In this document: positions 36,508 to 45,423 of the stretch, one piece after another
Position numbering within the stretch: the first letter of the stretch is position 1
Layout: every line of letters begins with the position of its first letter
From: Limnohabitans sp. MMS-10A-192
GTDB taxonomy: Bacteria > Pseudomonadota > Gammaproteobacteria > Burkholderiales > Burkholderiaceae_C
NCBI RefSeq assembly: GCF_003063335.1
Contig: NZ_NERX01000001.1
Span: 806,001-870,000, forward strand
Reading direction: 5' to 3'
DNA: 64,000 nt
Notes under the pieces: generated by a model
Database searches by the model: none
Seen by the model: only the letters and a program-made list of their open reading frames with translations
Told to the model about the DNA's origin: nothing
Program-made: the position numbers and the translations under genes

Positions 36508-37716
36508 TCAGACCCCTTTCAATACAGCGATGGTTTCGGTTGAGTCAATCTCAAAAACCTGTTTCAGATATGCCAAGTATTTTTCGTCATCGCACATGCC
36601 TTTGCCCGGCGTGTCTGACAACTTGGCGACGGGCTGGCCATTGCAGCGGGTCATCTTGATGACGATCTGCAGCGGCTCGTATCCCAAATCGTTGGTCAGG
36701 TTGGTGCCCACGCCAAAAGCCAGCTGACAGCGCCCCCGGAACTGCTGGTACAGCTCGATGGTGCGCGGGATCGTCAGGCTGTCGCTGAAGATCAGGGTCT
36801 TGGTTTTAGGGTCCACCCGATTGTGCTGGTAGTGGGCGATCATGCGCTCACCCCAGCTGAACGGGTCACCGCTGTCGTGGCGCGCCCCATCAAACAGCTT
36901 GCAAAAATACAGGTCAAAGTCACGCAGGAAGGCGTTAAACCCGTACACATCGGACAGCGCGATGCCCAGGTCACCCCGGTACTCCTTGGCCCAAGATTCG
37001 AAAGCAAAAATCTGGCTGTCTCGCAGACGCGGGCCCAAAGCCTGCGCAGCCTGCAGGTACTCGTGGGCCATGGTGCCCAGGGGCGTCAGGCCCAGCAGGT
37101 AGGCGTAATACACATTGCTGGTGCCCGCAAACTGGCCTTGAGGGCCGGTGCCCAAACGGGCCGACAACACGCGCAGCACCTCTTCGTGCCAGGCCCGCGA
37201 AAAGCGGCGGCGCGTGCCGTAATCGGCGATCTTGAGCGTTTCCAGACCTGCGCCCTGCAACTGCGCGATTTTCTGGTCCACGCGGCGACGGCCTTCCATC
37301 AGATCGGGCACCTTCTGGGTGTTGCGGAAGTACACCTCGTTGACGATGGCCAGCACCGGAATTTCAAACAAAATGGTGTGCAGCCAAGGGCCCTGGATGG
37401 TGATGTCGATCTCGCCAGAGGGCAAGGCCGTGACCTGGATGTATTTTTCGTTGAGCTTGAACAAGCCCAGAAAGTCCACAAAATCGCTCTTGATGAAGCG
37501 CAGTGAGCGCAGGTACTGCAGCTCGGACTCCTTGAAGTTGAGGCTGCACAGCGAGCGGATTTCCTGGCGGATCTCGTTGACGAAAGGTGCCAATGCCACG
37601 CCGGGGTTGCGGCACTTGAATTTGTATTCGACCTGGGCACCCGGGAACTGGTGCAGCACGACCTGCATCATGGTGAATTTGTACAGGTCGGTGTCGAGCA
37701 GACTGGTGATGATCAT
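36508..37716 (-). CDS. pncB: Nicotinate phosphoribosyltransferase
   Basis: PncB converts nicotinate and PRPP to nicotinate mononucleotide in NAD salvage. Seen in 402 residues: N-terminal [13 protein letters not shown], the [18 protein letters not shown] motif, [34 protein letters not shown] and [14 protein letters not shown] at 37716 chosen; seven more codons exist upstream. Preceded by a repeat cluster that looks like an operator. First gene before nhaD on the minus strand. Confidence 0.96.
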   Translation of the reverse strand: MIITSLLDTDLYKFTMMQVVLHQFPGAQVEYKFKCRNPGVALAPFVNEIRQEIRSLCSLNFKESELQYLRSLRFIKSDFVDFLGLFKLNEKYIQVTALPSGEIDITIQGPWLHTILFEIPVLAIVNEVYFRNTQKVPDLMEGRRRVDQKIAQLQGAGLETLKIADYGTRRRFSRAWHEEVLRVLSARLGTGPQGQFAGTSNVYYAYLLGLTPLGTMAHEYLQAAQALGPRLRDSQIFAFESWAKEYRGDLGIALSDVYGFNAFLRDFDLYFCKLFDGARHDSGDPFSWGERMIAHYQHNRVDPKTKTLIFSDSLTIPRTIELYQQFRGRCQLAFGVGTNLTNDLGYEPLQIVIKMTRCNGQPVAKLSDTPGKGMCDDEKYLAYLKQVFEIDSTETIAVLKGV

Positions 37717-37768
37717 GGCAAAAGGTGACCACCCCACAGAAACGGGGCGATGCGGTAAGCAAGAGCGT

Positions 37769-37812
37769 GATATTAACCAGATATTAGCGAGTCAATCTGA
37801 TCAGCTAATATC
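37769..37812. promoter_or_regulatory. Candidate operator cluster upstream of pncB
   Basis: Three copies of a nine-base word: GATATTAAC at 37769, GATATTAGC at 37780 (11 bases apart, one helical turn) and the inverted copy GCTAATATC at 37804-37812, 15 bases from its partner. AT-rich in a GC-rich setting. Location just before pncB and between divergent genes suggests control of NAD salvage, but I cannot assign it to a known regulator. Confidence 0.55.
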
Positions 37813-37848
37813 GCTATAGGGTGTTACGCCATCGGTGGCGCAACAGGC

Positions 37849-39153
37849 ATGTGCGATGGTCGGGCCGCCTCGCACCGGAGCCTTGCCTTGACTTTTCCCA
37901 CCGATTCCTTCCTGCAATGGATGGCCGCTGCTGTGTTTGCACTGGCCCTGATCCACTCATTTTCCACACGCTTTTTTGAGCACCTGGCTCACACGCACCC
38001 TCGGCATGCCGGTCTTTGGCATCTGCTGGGCGAAGTCGAAGTCGTCTTCGGTCTTTGGGCTTGCTTGTTGATGGCCACGTTCTTCGCGCTGATCGGTCAA
38101 GACCGGACACTGAACTACCTCGAGTCGCGCAATTTCACGGAACCCCTTTTCGTCTTTGCCGTCATGGTGATCGCGGGCACACGCCCCATCCTGAGTCTGG
38201 CGCGAAACTTCATCCTGCGAATCACCCAGCTATGGCCCCAGCAACCCACGTTGGCGCTTTACATGGTGGTGTTGGTGCTGGTGCCCTTGCTCGGCTCGTT
38301 CATCACCGAGCCTGCCGCCATGACGCTTGGGGCTTTGCTGCTGCGAGACACCTTGTTCAGTCGGGATGTGTCAGAACGGCTGAAGTACATCACCTTGGGC
38401 GTGCTCTTCGTGAACGTGTCCATCGGCGGAACCCTGACCCCTTTTGCCGCCCCACCCGTGCTGATGGTGGCCCAAGTCTGGCAATGGGATTTCAGCTTCA
38501 TGCTGTGGACCTTTGGCTGGAAAGCGGCCGTTGCGGTGTTCATCAACGCCTTGGGGGCCACGCTGATGCTGCGGCGCGAATTGAGCGCCTTGGCTCCAAG
38601 TGATCCCTCGCACGAGGCGCCTGTGCCTGCCGGCATCATGGTCATGCACCTTCTTTTTCTGGGCGGCGTTGTCTTTTTTGCGCACCACCCGGTGGTTTTC
38701 ATCGGGCTCTTGTTGCTGTTTTTGGGTTTTGCGAGCGCTTGGCGCCAGCACCAGAGCGAGCTGATTCTGCGAGAGGCGCTGCTTGTGTCGTTTTTCCTGG
38801 CCGGGCTGGTTGTGCTGGGCGGTCTGCAGCAATGGTGGCTGGAGCCGCTGCTCATGAGTCTTCCGAGCGATGCCGTTTTCTATGGTGCCACAGCGCTCAC
38901 GGCCATCACCGACAACGCTGCCATCACCTACTTGGGTTCATTGGTGCCCGGCTTGAGTCAAGAGTTCAAAGTGGCCTTGGTCGCCGGGGCCGTCACAGGC
39001 GGCGGCCTGACCTTGATTGCCAATGCGCCCAACCCGGCGGGCGCAGCCATCCTCAAGGGCTATTTCACGGACAACAGCATCGCCCCGCTGCGCTTGCTGC
39101 TGGCTGCCTTGCCGCCCACCGTGGTGGCGACACTGGCTTTCAGGTGGCTTTGA
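37849..39153 (+). CDS. Putative Na+/H+ antiporter (PF07399-type)
   Basis: A 434-residue inner membrane protein with about eleven hydrophobic segments, resembling the Na_H_antiport_2 family. Conserved stretches: GSFITEPAAMTLGALLLRD, NVSIGGTLTPFAAPPVLMVA, and LTAITDNAAITYLGSLVPGL, laid out like the paired re-entrant motifs of ion-transporter-superfamily antiporters. Ion specificity is not established. ATG at 37849 has about 14 non-conserved residues before FPTDSF; a TTG at 37888 is an alternative. Divergent from pncB. Confidence 0.85.
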   Translation: MCDGRAASHRSLALTFPTDSFLQWMAAAVFALALIHSFSTRFFEHLAHTHPRHAGLWHLLGEVEVVFGLWACLLMATFFALIGQDRTLNYLESRNFTEPLFVFAVMVIAGTRPILSLARNFILRITQLWPQQPTLALYMVVLVLVPLLGSFITEPAAMTLGALLLRDTLFSRDVSERLKYITLGVLFVNVSIGGTLTPFAAPPVLMVAQVWQWDFSFMLWTFGWKAAVAVFINALGATLMLRRELSALAPSDPSHEAPVPAGIMVMHLLFLGGVVFFAHHPVVFIGLLLLFLGFASAWRQHQSELILREALLVSFFLAGLVVLGGLQQWWLEPLLMSLPSDAVFYGATALTAITDNAAITYLGSLVPGLSQEFKVALVAGAVTGGGLTLIANAPNPAGAAILKGYFTDNSIAPLRLLLAALPPTVVATLAFRWL

Positions 39154-39157
39154 CCGT

Positions 39158-39793
39158 TCAAACCACCCGGCCGCCCACCAAAGTCAACACCCGCTGCGCG
39201 TGCAAAGCGAGGATCTGGTTTTGCTCGGCCACCAGCATGGTCACGCCCTCGCGGGCCAGTTGCAGCAGCGCATCGCGCATGGCCGCCACCAGCACCGGGG
39301 CGATGCCCTCGCAGGGTTCGTCCAGCAGCAGCAAGCGGGGGCCGGTCATCAGGGTGCGGGCCAGGGCCAACATTTGCTGCTCGCCGCCGCTCATCTGGCT
39401 GGCGGGGCGCTGCAGCATGGGCTGCAACTGCGGGAACAAAGCCAGCACACGGGCGTAGCGCTCGGCAGGCGTCCCTTGCCCTTCGGTTTGCGCAGCGATC
39501 CACAAATTGTCTTGCACCGACAGGCTGGTGAACAGACGCCGGTCTTCGGCCACAAAGCCCAGCCCGGCCCGCGCACGGCGGTGGGCTGGCCAGCTCTGAA
39601 TGGCCTGACCGTCCCAAGTGATGCGACCCTGCACACGCGGGCCGATGCCGATCAAGGCCTGCAGCAGCGTGGACTTGCCCGCGCCGTTGAGGCCTTGCAA
39701 CACCACGAGTTCGCCCTCGCCCACTTGCAGGCGCACGTCAAACAGCGCCTGCGCATGGCCCCACCAGGCGTTCAAGCCTTCAACCGCGAGCAT
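39158..39793 (-). CDS. livF: Branched-chain amino acid-type ABC transporter ATPase LivF
   Basis: ATP-binding subunit of the hydrophobic-amino-acid uptake family. Walker A GLNGAGKST, signature MSGGEQQMLALARTLM, Walker B LLLLDEPCEGIAP. At 211 residues it is some 20 shorter than typical LivF, ending soon after the H-loop region. Overlaps livG by 14 bases and is the last gene of the operon. Confidence 0.92.
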   Translation of the reverse strand: MLAVEGLNAWWGHAQALFDVRLQVGEGELVVLQGLNGAGKSTLLQALIGIGPRVQGRITWDGQAIQSWPAHRRARAGLGFVAEDRRLFTSLSVQDNLWIAAQTEGQGTPAERYARVLALFPQLQPMLQRPASQMSGGEQQMLALARTLMTGPRLLLLDEPCEGIAPVLVAAMRDALLQLAREGVTMLVAEQNQILALHAQRVLTLVGGRVV

Positions 39794-40574
39794 CGCGCTG
39801 CCCTTTCATGTCGGAATGCATGCCCAGAGACATGTCGAAATCAAGCCCCAGGTAACGCTCGCGCACCTGCGGGTCTTGGGCCACGACCTCGGGCGTGCCG
39901 TCGGCCACCAAGCGCCCTTGCATGAGCACCAGCACCCGGTCGGCCACGCCAAAAACGGCGTCCATATTGTGTTCGGTGTACAGCACCGTGACGCCATCGG
40001 TGGCCACCTGACGCACCAACGCCATCATGTCGGCGCGCTCAGCAGGGGCCAGTCCGGCCGCGGGTTCGTCGAGCAACAAAATGCGCTCACCCTTCTCTGA
40101 CAGACCCGCCAATGCCATGGCCAACTCCAGCCGCTTTTTGGCACCGTAGGGCAAATCGGCCACCGCGGTCTGGGCTTGATCGCCCAAGCCCACTTGGGCC
40201 AAAGCCTGCAGGGCTTGCGCAGCATGACGGCCCGCCAAGCGATCCCACCACGACAGCCGTTCGCGGGACAAAACCAGCTGCAGGTTTTGCTGCACAGTGA
40301 GGGCTTCAAAGGTTTGCGCCACCTGAAAGGTGCGGGCCATGCCCTGCGCCTGACGCTGGGCAGGCTGCAGGCCAGTGACGTCTTGGCCACGCCAGACCAC
40401 GCGGCCACTGCCGGGCGTTTGCTGCCCTGCCAGGCAAGCAAAGCAGGTGGACTTGCCCGCGCCGTTGGGGCCAATCAGGGCCACGCACTGGCCGAGCGGC
40501 ACCTCAAAACTCACGCCGTCGAGCGCTTTGACGCCACCGTAGTGGCGCAGCAGATCTTGAACGATCAAGCTCAT
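39780..40574 (-). CDS. livG: Branched-chain amino acid-type ABC transporter ATPase LivG
   Basis: A 264-residue ATPase: Walker A GPNGAGKST, PYGAKKRLELAMAL in the signature position, Walker B ILLLDEPAAGLAP and the H-loop YTEHNMDAVF. The signature is altered from LSYGxQR to LPYGAKKR, a form seen in several Liv/Urt-like systems. ATG at 40574 overlaps the fused permease stop by 4 bases. Confidence 0.93.
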   Translation of the reverse strand: MSLIVQDLLRHYGGVKALDGVSFEVPLGQCVALIGPNGAGKSTCFACLAGQQTPGSGRVVWRGQDVTGLQPAQRQAQGMARTFQVAQTFEALTVQQNLQLVLSRERLSWWDRLAGRHAAQALQALAQVGLGDQAQTAVADLPYGAKKRLELAMALAGLSEKGERILLLDEPAAGLAPAERADMMALVRQVATDGVTVLYTEHNMDAVFGVADRVLVLMQGRLVADGTPEVVAQDPQVRERYLGLDFDMSLGMHSDMKGQRDARG

Positions 40575-42427
40575 GCAGGCCTCCGCCGAGACAACCACCA
40601 AGACTGCAAACCACCCAGCACCCCGCTGGGCGAGAGCACCATGACCGCCATGATCACCAGGCCCAACACGCCACGCCAGTAATCCAGACCTTGTCCAAGT
40701 TCGGCACCACCCCAGACCAACAAGGCGCTGCCCACCAGCGCACCCCACAGTTGGTGCACGCCGCCGAGCAAGATCACCAACAGCGCATCGACCGAGGTGC
40801 TCACGCTGGCCACCGACGGGAAGACCGCGCCCTTGATGGCGGCCCACAAGCCACCGGCCAACCCGGCCAAAGCCGCACTCAGCACAAACACCTGGTAGCG
40901 CAAACGGTTGACCGGCAAGCCACTGGCGGCCGCACGCAGCGGCGCATCGCGCAAGGCTTGCAAAGCCGCCCCCCGGCTGGACATGCTCCAGCGGCCCAGC
41001 ATGGCGACCGCTGCCAGCACCCCCGCCAGCAGTACCGCGTCAAAAACAGCACGCGACTCGGGCGCGATCAGCGTGAGCCCAATCAGGCCGTTGTCGCCAC
41101 CCGTCAGCCCCACCCACTGGCTGGCCCCGGCCCAGATGACTTGCGCCAGCGCCAGCGACAACATGGCCAGGTACACCCCGCTCATGCGCACCAGCACCAA
41201 GCCAAACACCGCCGCCACGCCCAGCGCCAGCGCCATGCCTGATGCCAGCGCGGGCAGCAAAGCCCAGCCCCACTGCACATGCACCAGCGCCGCGCCGTAA
41301 GCGCCCAGCGCAAAAAAGGCCGCATGGCCAAAGCTCACCAGCCCGCCCAGCGCCATCATCACTTGCAAACTCAAGCCCAACAGCAGCATGACCAGCAGGT
41401 CTTCCGTCAGGCTGCGGCTGTAGTCGCCCTGCCCCAGCGCCCAAGCCAGCACCGCCGCCACCAGCGCAGGCCAAAGCCAGCGCAGCGCACCCTGCGGGGC
41501 CACTGAGAAAACCGGCACCACCTCGCGCTGCGAGGCCGCCACCGCCGCGCCGCCCAAGCCTTGCGGGCGCAGCACCAAGACCACGGCCATGGTCAAAAAC
41601 ACCAACACCAAGGTCGCTTGCGGCACCCAGGCCACGCCCAGCGCGTGGATCACGCCAATCAGCACCGCCGCCGCAAAGGCCCCGCCAACGCTCCCCAGGC
41701 CACCGGTGACCACGACCACAAAAGTCTCAACCACCACGCTCACGTCCATCTGCAAATTGGCCGGTTCACGCGGCAGCTGCAAAGCACCGGCCAGCCCCGC
41801 CAGTGCACAGCCGAGCATGACCACGCCCAACATCAGCGGCGCGGGCTTGACGCCCAATGCGTCCAGCATGTCGCGGTCTTGCGTGGCGGCTTTGACCTGC
41901 TTGCCCCACAGCGTGCGGGTCAGCAGCGCGTGCAAGCCCCACCAAACCAAGGGGCCCAGCACCAGCGTGAAAAGTTGCCAGGTCGGGAAATACGCCTCGC
42001 CCAAAGCCACCGCACCCTTGAGGCCCGGAAAGCGCGGGGCAAAAACTTCGTCGGGCCCGAAAAACCAGCGCATCGCGTCGTGCAGCGCCAGCGTGAGGCC
42101 GAAGGTGGCCACCAATTGGTAAAGCTCCGGGGCTTGGCGCATGCGGCGCAGCAAAGCGAATTCGGCCAGCGCCCCGACCAGCGCCGCCACCGCCGCCCCC
42201 AACAGCATGGCCCCGGCATAACCCCATGCAGAATCGGCCAAGACCGGCCACCAGCGGGTCACCGCATGGGCCGAGACCAGCGCCCCGAGCATGAAGAAAC
42301 TGCCGTGCGCGAAATTGACGATGCGGGTGACGCCAAAAATCAGCGTCAGCCCGGAAGCCATGAGAAACAGCGTGGTGGCGTGGCTCAGCCCATTGAGCAA
42401 CTGAAGCGCAAAACTGTCCAGACCCAA
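40571..42427 (-). CDS. Fused LivH-LivM permease of a branched-chain amino acid-type ABC transporter
   Basis: One 618-residue polypeptide holding both membrane subunits. Residues about 1-290 are LivH-like (GLTLIFGVTRIVNFAHGSFFMLGA, VVTGGLGSVGGAFAAAVLIG); from about 325 on it is LivM-like (GGLVSFGHAAFFALGAYGAAL, LLGGVHQLWGALVGSALL). A linker around 290-325 joins them. Start is TTG at 42427 behind AAGGGG. No substrate-binding protein gene is in the operon, so ligand is unknown; the nearby amidase cluster has only a Bug protein. The nitroreductase gene ends 29 bases upstream. Confidence 0.92.
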   Translation of the reverse strand: MGLDSFALQLLNGLSHATTLFLMASGLTLIFGVTRIVNFAHGSFFMLGALVSAHAVTRWWPVLADSAWGYAGAMLLGAAVAALVGALAEFALLRRMRQAPELYQLVATFGLTLALHDAMRWFFGPDEVFAPRFPGLKGAVALGEAYFPTWQLFTLVLGPLVWWGLHALLTRTLWGKQVKAATQDRDMLDALGVKPAPLMLGVVMLGCALAGLAGALQLPREPANLQMDVSVVVETFVVVVTGGLGSVGGAFAAAVLIGVIHALGVAWVPQATLVLVFLTMAVVLVLRPQGLGGAAVAASQREVVPVFSVAPQGALRWLWPALVAAVLAWALGQGDYSRSLTEDLLVMLLLGLSLQVMMALGGLVSFGHAAFFALGAYGAALVHVQWGWALLPALASGMALALGVAAVFGLVLVRMSGVYLAMLSLALAQVIWAGASQWVGLTGGDNGLIGLTLIAPESRAVFDAVLLAGVLAAVAMLGRWSMSSRGAALQALRDAPLRAAASGLPVNRLRYQVFVLSAALAGLAGGLWAAIKGAVFPSVASVSTSVDALLVILLGGVHQLWGALVGSALLVWGGAELGQGLDYWRGVLGLVIMAVMVLSPSGVLGGLQSWWLSRRRPA

Positions 42428-42456
42428 ACCAGCCCCTTAGTTCTAGAACAACGGAC

Positions 42457-43194
42457 TCACGCCACCCAGTGGGTGAAGTCCTGCGCGTTCACGCGGGTGG
42501 TCTGGAAGGTGTTGACCAGGGCCGACTCGTCGGCATAGCCCAGGGCCATGCCGCAAACCACCATCTCGTTTTCGCCTGCGCCCACATGGGGCAAGATGAT
42601 TTTGCTGAAGTTGTTCCAGGCCGCTTGTGGGCAGGTGTGCAGGCCCCGCGCACGGGCCGCCACCATGATGGACTGCAAAAACATGCCGTAGTCCAGCAAG
42701 CTGCCCCGGCCCATGACTTTGTCGATGGTGAAGATCAGGCCCACGGGCGCGTCAAAGAAGCGGAAGTTCTGCTGGTGCTGCGCGTGCATGCGGTCTTTGT
42801 CGCCCTTGCCGATGCCCAGCACGCCGTACAGGCCAAAGCCGCACTCGCGGCGGCGGTCGATGTAGGGGCTGACCCATTTTTCGGGGTAGTAGTCGTACAC
42901 CTCGGCGTATTCGGCGGCCAATGCGGGGTTGGCGCTGATGGCGTTGTGCGCGGCACAGGTCTTGGCGACCAGATCATCGCGCTTGGCGCCCTGCAAGACA
43001 TAGACCTTCCAGGGCTGGGTGTTGGTGCCGCTGGGGGCGCGGGCCGCCACTTGCAGCACTTCTTCGAGCACTTGGCGATCAACCGCCTGGGGCAAATAAG
43101 CGCGGGCCGAAAAACGGCTCAGGATGGCGGTGTCCACGCTGGCCGCATCGCTCACGCGGGCGCTGACTTGTTTGTCAATGTGGGGGATGCTCAT
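42457..43194 (-). CDS. Nitroreductase family protein
   Basis: A 245-residue FMN-dependent nitroreductase-fold protein. Seen: RFSARAYLPQAVDRQ (FMN phosphate-binding arginines), ARAPSGTNTQPWKVYVL, and the C-terminal VVCGMALGYADES. Reduces nitroaromatics, quinones or enones; the physiological substrate is not predictable. ATG at 43194 overlaps the thioesterase stop by 4 bases. Confidence 0.92.
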   Translation of the reverse strand: MSIPHIDKQVSARVSDAASVDTAILSRFSARAYLPQAVDRQVLEEVLQVAARAPSGTNTQPWKVYVLQGAKRDDLVAKTCAAHNAISANPALAAEYAEVYDYYPEKWVSPYIDRRRECGFGLYGVLGIGKGDKDRMHAQHQQNFRFFDAPVGLIFTIDKVMGRGSLLDYGMFLQSIMVAARARGLHTCPQAAWNNFSKIILPHVGAGENEMVVCGMALGYADESALVNTFQTTRVNAQDFTHWVA

Positions 43195-43631
43195 GTCAAG
43201 GTCTCCAGATAAGCTTTCAATGCGGGGGGCAAGGGCACGGGGCGGCGAGTTTCGCGGTCCACGTAAACGTGAACAAAATGGCCTTTGGCGGCGCACAGGG
43301 GCTCGTCTTGGGCGAACAAGCCCACCTCGTAACGCACGCTCGATGTGCCCAGCTTGGCCACACGGATGCCCGCGTCGATGGTCTGCGGAAAGGCCAGCGG
43401 TGCAAAGTAATTGCACTGGGTCTCGATGACCAAGCCGATGGTGCTGCCGCCGTGGATGTCCAGCACACCCTTTTCAATCAAGGTCGCGTTCACGGCGGTG
43501 TCGAACCAGCTGTAGTACACGACGTTGTTCACGTGCCCATAGACGTCGTTGTCCATCCAGCGGGTGGTGATGGCGCGAAACGCCTTGTAGGCATCGCGGC
43601 TTTCGGGCTGAGGTTTGGCAGGCGTGTTCAT
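43191..43631 (-). CDS. Hotdog-fold acyl-CoA thioesterase (4HBT/YbgC-like)
   Basis: A 146-residue single hotdog domain. The active-site stretch WMDNDVYGHVNNVVYYSWFDTA contains the conserved aspartate and the VNN motif of 4-hydroxybenzoyl-CoA thioesterase relatives. Hydrolyses an acyl-CoA to acid plus CoA; chain type unknown. Flanked by 4-base overlaps on both sides, so expressed together with the deacetylase-like and nitroreductase genes. Confidence 0.9.
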   Translation of the reverse strand: MNTPAKPQPESRDAYKAFRAITTRWMDNDVYGHVNNVVYYSWFDTAVNATLIEKGVLDIHGGSTIGLVIETQCNYFAPLAFPQTIDAGIRVAKLGTSSVRYEVGLFAQDEPLCAAKGHFVHVYVDRETRRPVPLPPALKAYLETLT

Positions 43632-44557
43632 CGCCTGAGATTGTGCCAGCGTTGCCAGTAGTCCAAGGCCACTTGCCAGGTCTGCATTTGCACCTGCACC
43701 GTGGTCTCGATGTCGTGGCCATAACCGCCGCCCATACACATCACCACGGGCAAGCGTCGCTGCCAAGCCCAGTCCATGACCACCCGGTCACGCGCCTGCA
43801 TGCCGTCTGCCGTGAGCTTCAGGCGGCCCAGGCGGTCGCCCTCGTGCGGGTCGGCCCCGGCCAGGTAAATCACCAGGTGCGGGTCAAAGCGATCTTGCAG
43901 GGTCTGCAAGGCCTGGTGCAGCGCCGCCAGATACGGCTCATCGGTGCAGCCGTCGGGCAGACCCACGTCCAGATCGCTGGGCTCTTTGCGAAAAGGAAAG
44001 TTCTTTTCGCCATGCACAGACAGGGTGAACACGCTCGCATCCCGGGCAAAGATGGCCGCCGTGCCGTTGCCTTGGTGCACATCCAGATCGATCACGGCCA
44101 CATTCATTGGCCGGCGTTGCTGTCGCCAGGCTTCGGCTTGCATCAGGCGGGCCGTCACCGCGATGTCGTTGAACACACAAAAGCCACCGCCCTTGTCGGC
44201 GTAGGCGTGGTGGGTGCCGCCCGCCAGGTTGCCTGCCACGCCTTGCACCAGCGCATCGCGGGCGGCGGCCACACTGGCGCCCACCGAGCGGCGGGCCCGC
44301 TCGGCCATGGCCGGGCTCCACGGAAAGCCGATCTCTCTTTGAATGGCCGGATCCAGACTGCCGGTGGCCACGCCCTGGATGTAGGCCGGGGTGTGCACCA
44401 GCGCCAGCTCGCCGTCGCTGGCCGCAGGGGCTTCGCGCATCCGCACACCGGGCAGCTCCTGCGTGAGCCGGTCGCGCAGGCGGCTGTACTTGCGCATTGG
44501 AAAGCGGTGGCCTTCTGGCAAGGGCAAAACAAAGTGATCGGCGTAATAAGCGTGCAT
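43628..44557 (-). CDS. Histone deacetylase family protein (AcuC/HDAC-like)
   Basis: A 309-residue arginase/deacetylase-fold enzyme. Active-site residues are all visible: H116-H117 in AGGTHHAYAD, zinc ligands D159 and H161 in DLDVHQGNGT and D236 in GADPHEGD, catalytic-site tyrosine Y279 in GGGYG. Bacterial relatives remove acetyl groups from acetylpolyamines, acetylated acyl-CoA synthetase (AcuC) or other amides. First gene of a six-gene minus-strand set ending at livF. No polyamine or acuA gene is beside it; acs is 16 kb away. Confidence 0.92.
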   Translation of the reverse strand: MHAYYADHFVLPLPEGHRFPMRKYSRLRDRLTQELPGVRMREAPAASDGELALVHTPAYIQGVATGSLDPAIQREIGFPWSPAMAERARRSVGASVAAARDALVQGVAGNLAGGTHHAYADKGGGFCVFNDIAVTARLMQAEAWRQQRRPMNVAVIDLDVHQGNGTAAIFARDASVFTLSVHGEKNFPFRKEPSDLDVGLPDGCTDEPYLAALHQALQTLQDRFDPHLVIYLAGADPHEGDRLGRLKLTADGMQARDRVVMDWAWQRRLPVVMCMGGGYGHDIETTVQVQMQTWQVALDYWQRWHNLRR

Positions 44558-44674
44558 GAAGGCGTGCGAGGGAGCCAGGGCGGAAAGCTCGATTCTAGAA
44601 AACGCTCTCTAAACTGCTGCGCGAAGCGGCTAAACCCCTTGCCAGCGAGCTGAGAAACCCTAAAATTGAAACCA

Positions 44675-44689
44675 TGCTGCACTGCAACA
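44675..44689. promoter_or_regulatory. Near-palindrome upstream of the phasin gene
   Basis: TGCTGCA-C-TGCAACA: seven-base arms matching at six of seven positions. PHA regulators of the PhaR type bind TGC/GCA-rich palindromes upstream of phasin genes, so this could be an operator. Assignment rests only on symmetry, composition and location. Confidence 0.45.
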
Positions 44690-44750
44690 AAGTTGTACGG
44701 CCCCGGCCAGTTTCGGCGCAGTCCCTTTGAAAACTTTTTTGGAGATTCTC

Positions 44751-45281
44751 ATGATGACCGCTGAACAAATCGTCGCCTCGCACAAAGCCAATGTGGAAAC
44801 CCTGTTTGGTTTGACCGCCAAAGCCTTCGAAGGCGTGGAAAAACTGGTCGAGCTGAACCTGACCGCTGCCAAAGCCGCTTTGGACGACTCCTCCAGCAAC
44901 ACCCAAGCCGCTTTGAGCGTGAAAGACGCCCAAGAACTGCTGGCCATGCAAGCCAACCTGTTCCAGCCTTTGGCTGAAAAGACCGCTGCTTACAGCCGTC
45001 ACCTGTACGACATCGCTTCCGGCACCGGTGGCGAATTCACCAAGGCTTTCGAAGCCCAAGCTGCGGCCGCTCAAAAGCAGTTCTCCTCTTTGGTGGACAG
45101 CGCTACGCAAAACGCACCTGCAGGCTCCGAGCAAGCCGTGGCCATGATGAAGGGTGCCGTGACTGCCGCCAACACCGCTTTCGAATCCGTGCAAAAAGCC
45201 GTCAAGCAAGCCACCGATCTGGCCGAATCCAATCTGGCTGCCGTTTCGGCTGCTGCCCCTAAAGCTGGCAAGAAGAAGTGA
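44751..45281 (+). CDS. phaP: Phasin family protein
   Basis: A 176-residue all-helical amphipathic protein, Ala/Lys/Gln-rich, that coats polyhydroxyalkanoate granules. The N-terminal phasin_2 region reads [23 protein letters not shown], and the C-terminus ends in a lysine tail (KAGKKK). GGAGATTCTC precedes the ATG at 44751; a second ATG follows directly. Codon choice is strongly biased (GCC/GCT, AAG, CTG), which fits high expression. No phaC or phaB is in the window. Confidence 0.92.
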   Translation: MMTAEQIVASHKANVETLFGLTAKAFEGVEKLVELNLTAAKAALDDSSSNTQAALSVKDAQELLAMQANLFQPLAEKTAAYSRHLYDIASGTGGEFTKAFEAQAAAAQKQFSSLVDSATQNAPAGSEQAVAMMKGAVTAANTAFESVQKAVKQATDLAESNLAAVSAAAPKAGKKK

Positions 45282-45381
45282 TTTTTCACAGGCGGCTGGT
45301 TTTGCAAGGACCTGCCCCCTGAATTTGCAAGTTGTCTCCTCGGATCCTTTTGAATTTCATCTGGGAAACAGGGATCCCTTC

Positions 45382-45412
45382 AAGGGCTGATCGCAAGATC
45401 AGCCCTTTTTTT
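45382..45412 (+). terminator. Rho-independent terminator after the phasin gene
   Basis: Stem AAGGGCTGAT/ATCAGCCCTT with a short loop and a T-run; placed 100 bases after the phasin stop and 12 before the convergent patatin gene stop, so it can serve both. Confidence 0.85.
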
Positions 45413-45423
45413 ATGCCCACCGA

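Noticed and set aside
45340..45378. GGATCC-flanked segment as a transposon end
   Set aside because: Only six-base repeats, no target duplication and no transposase.
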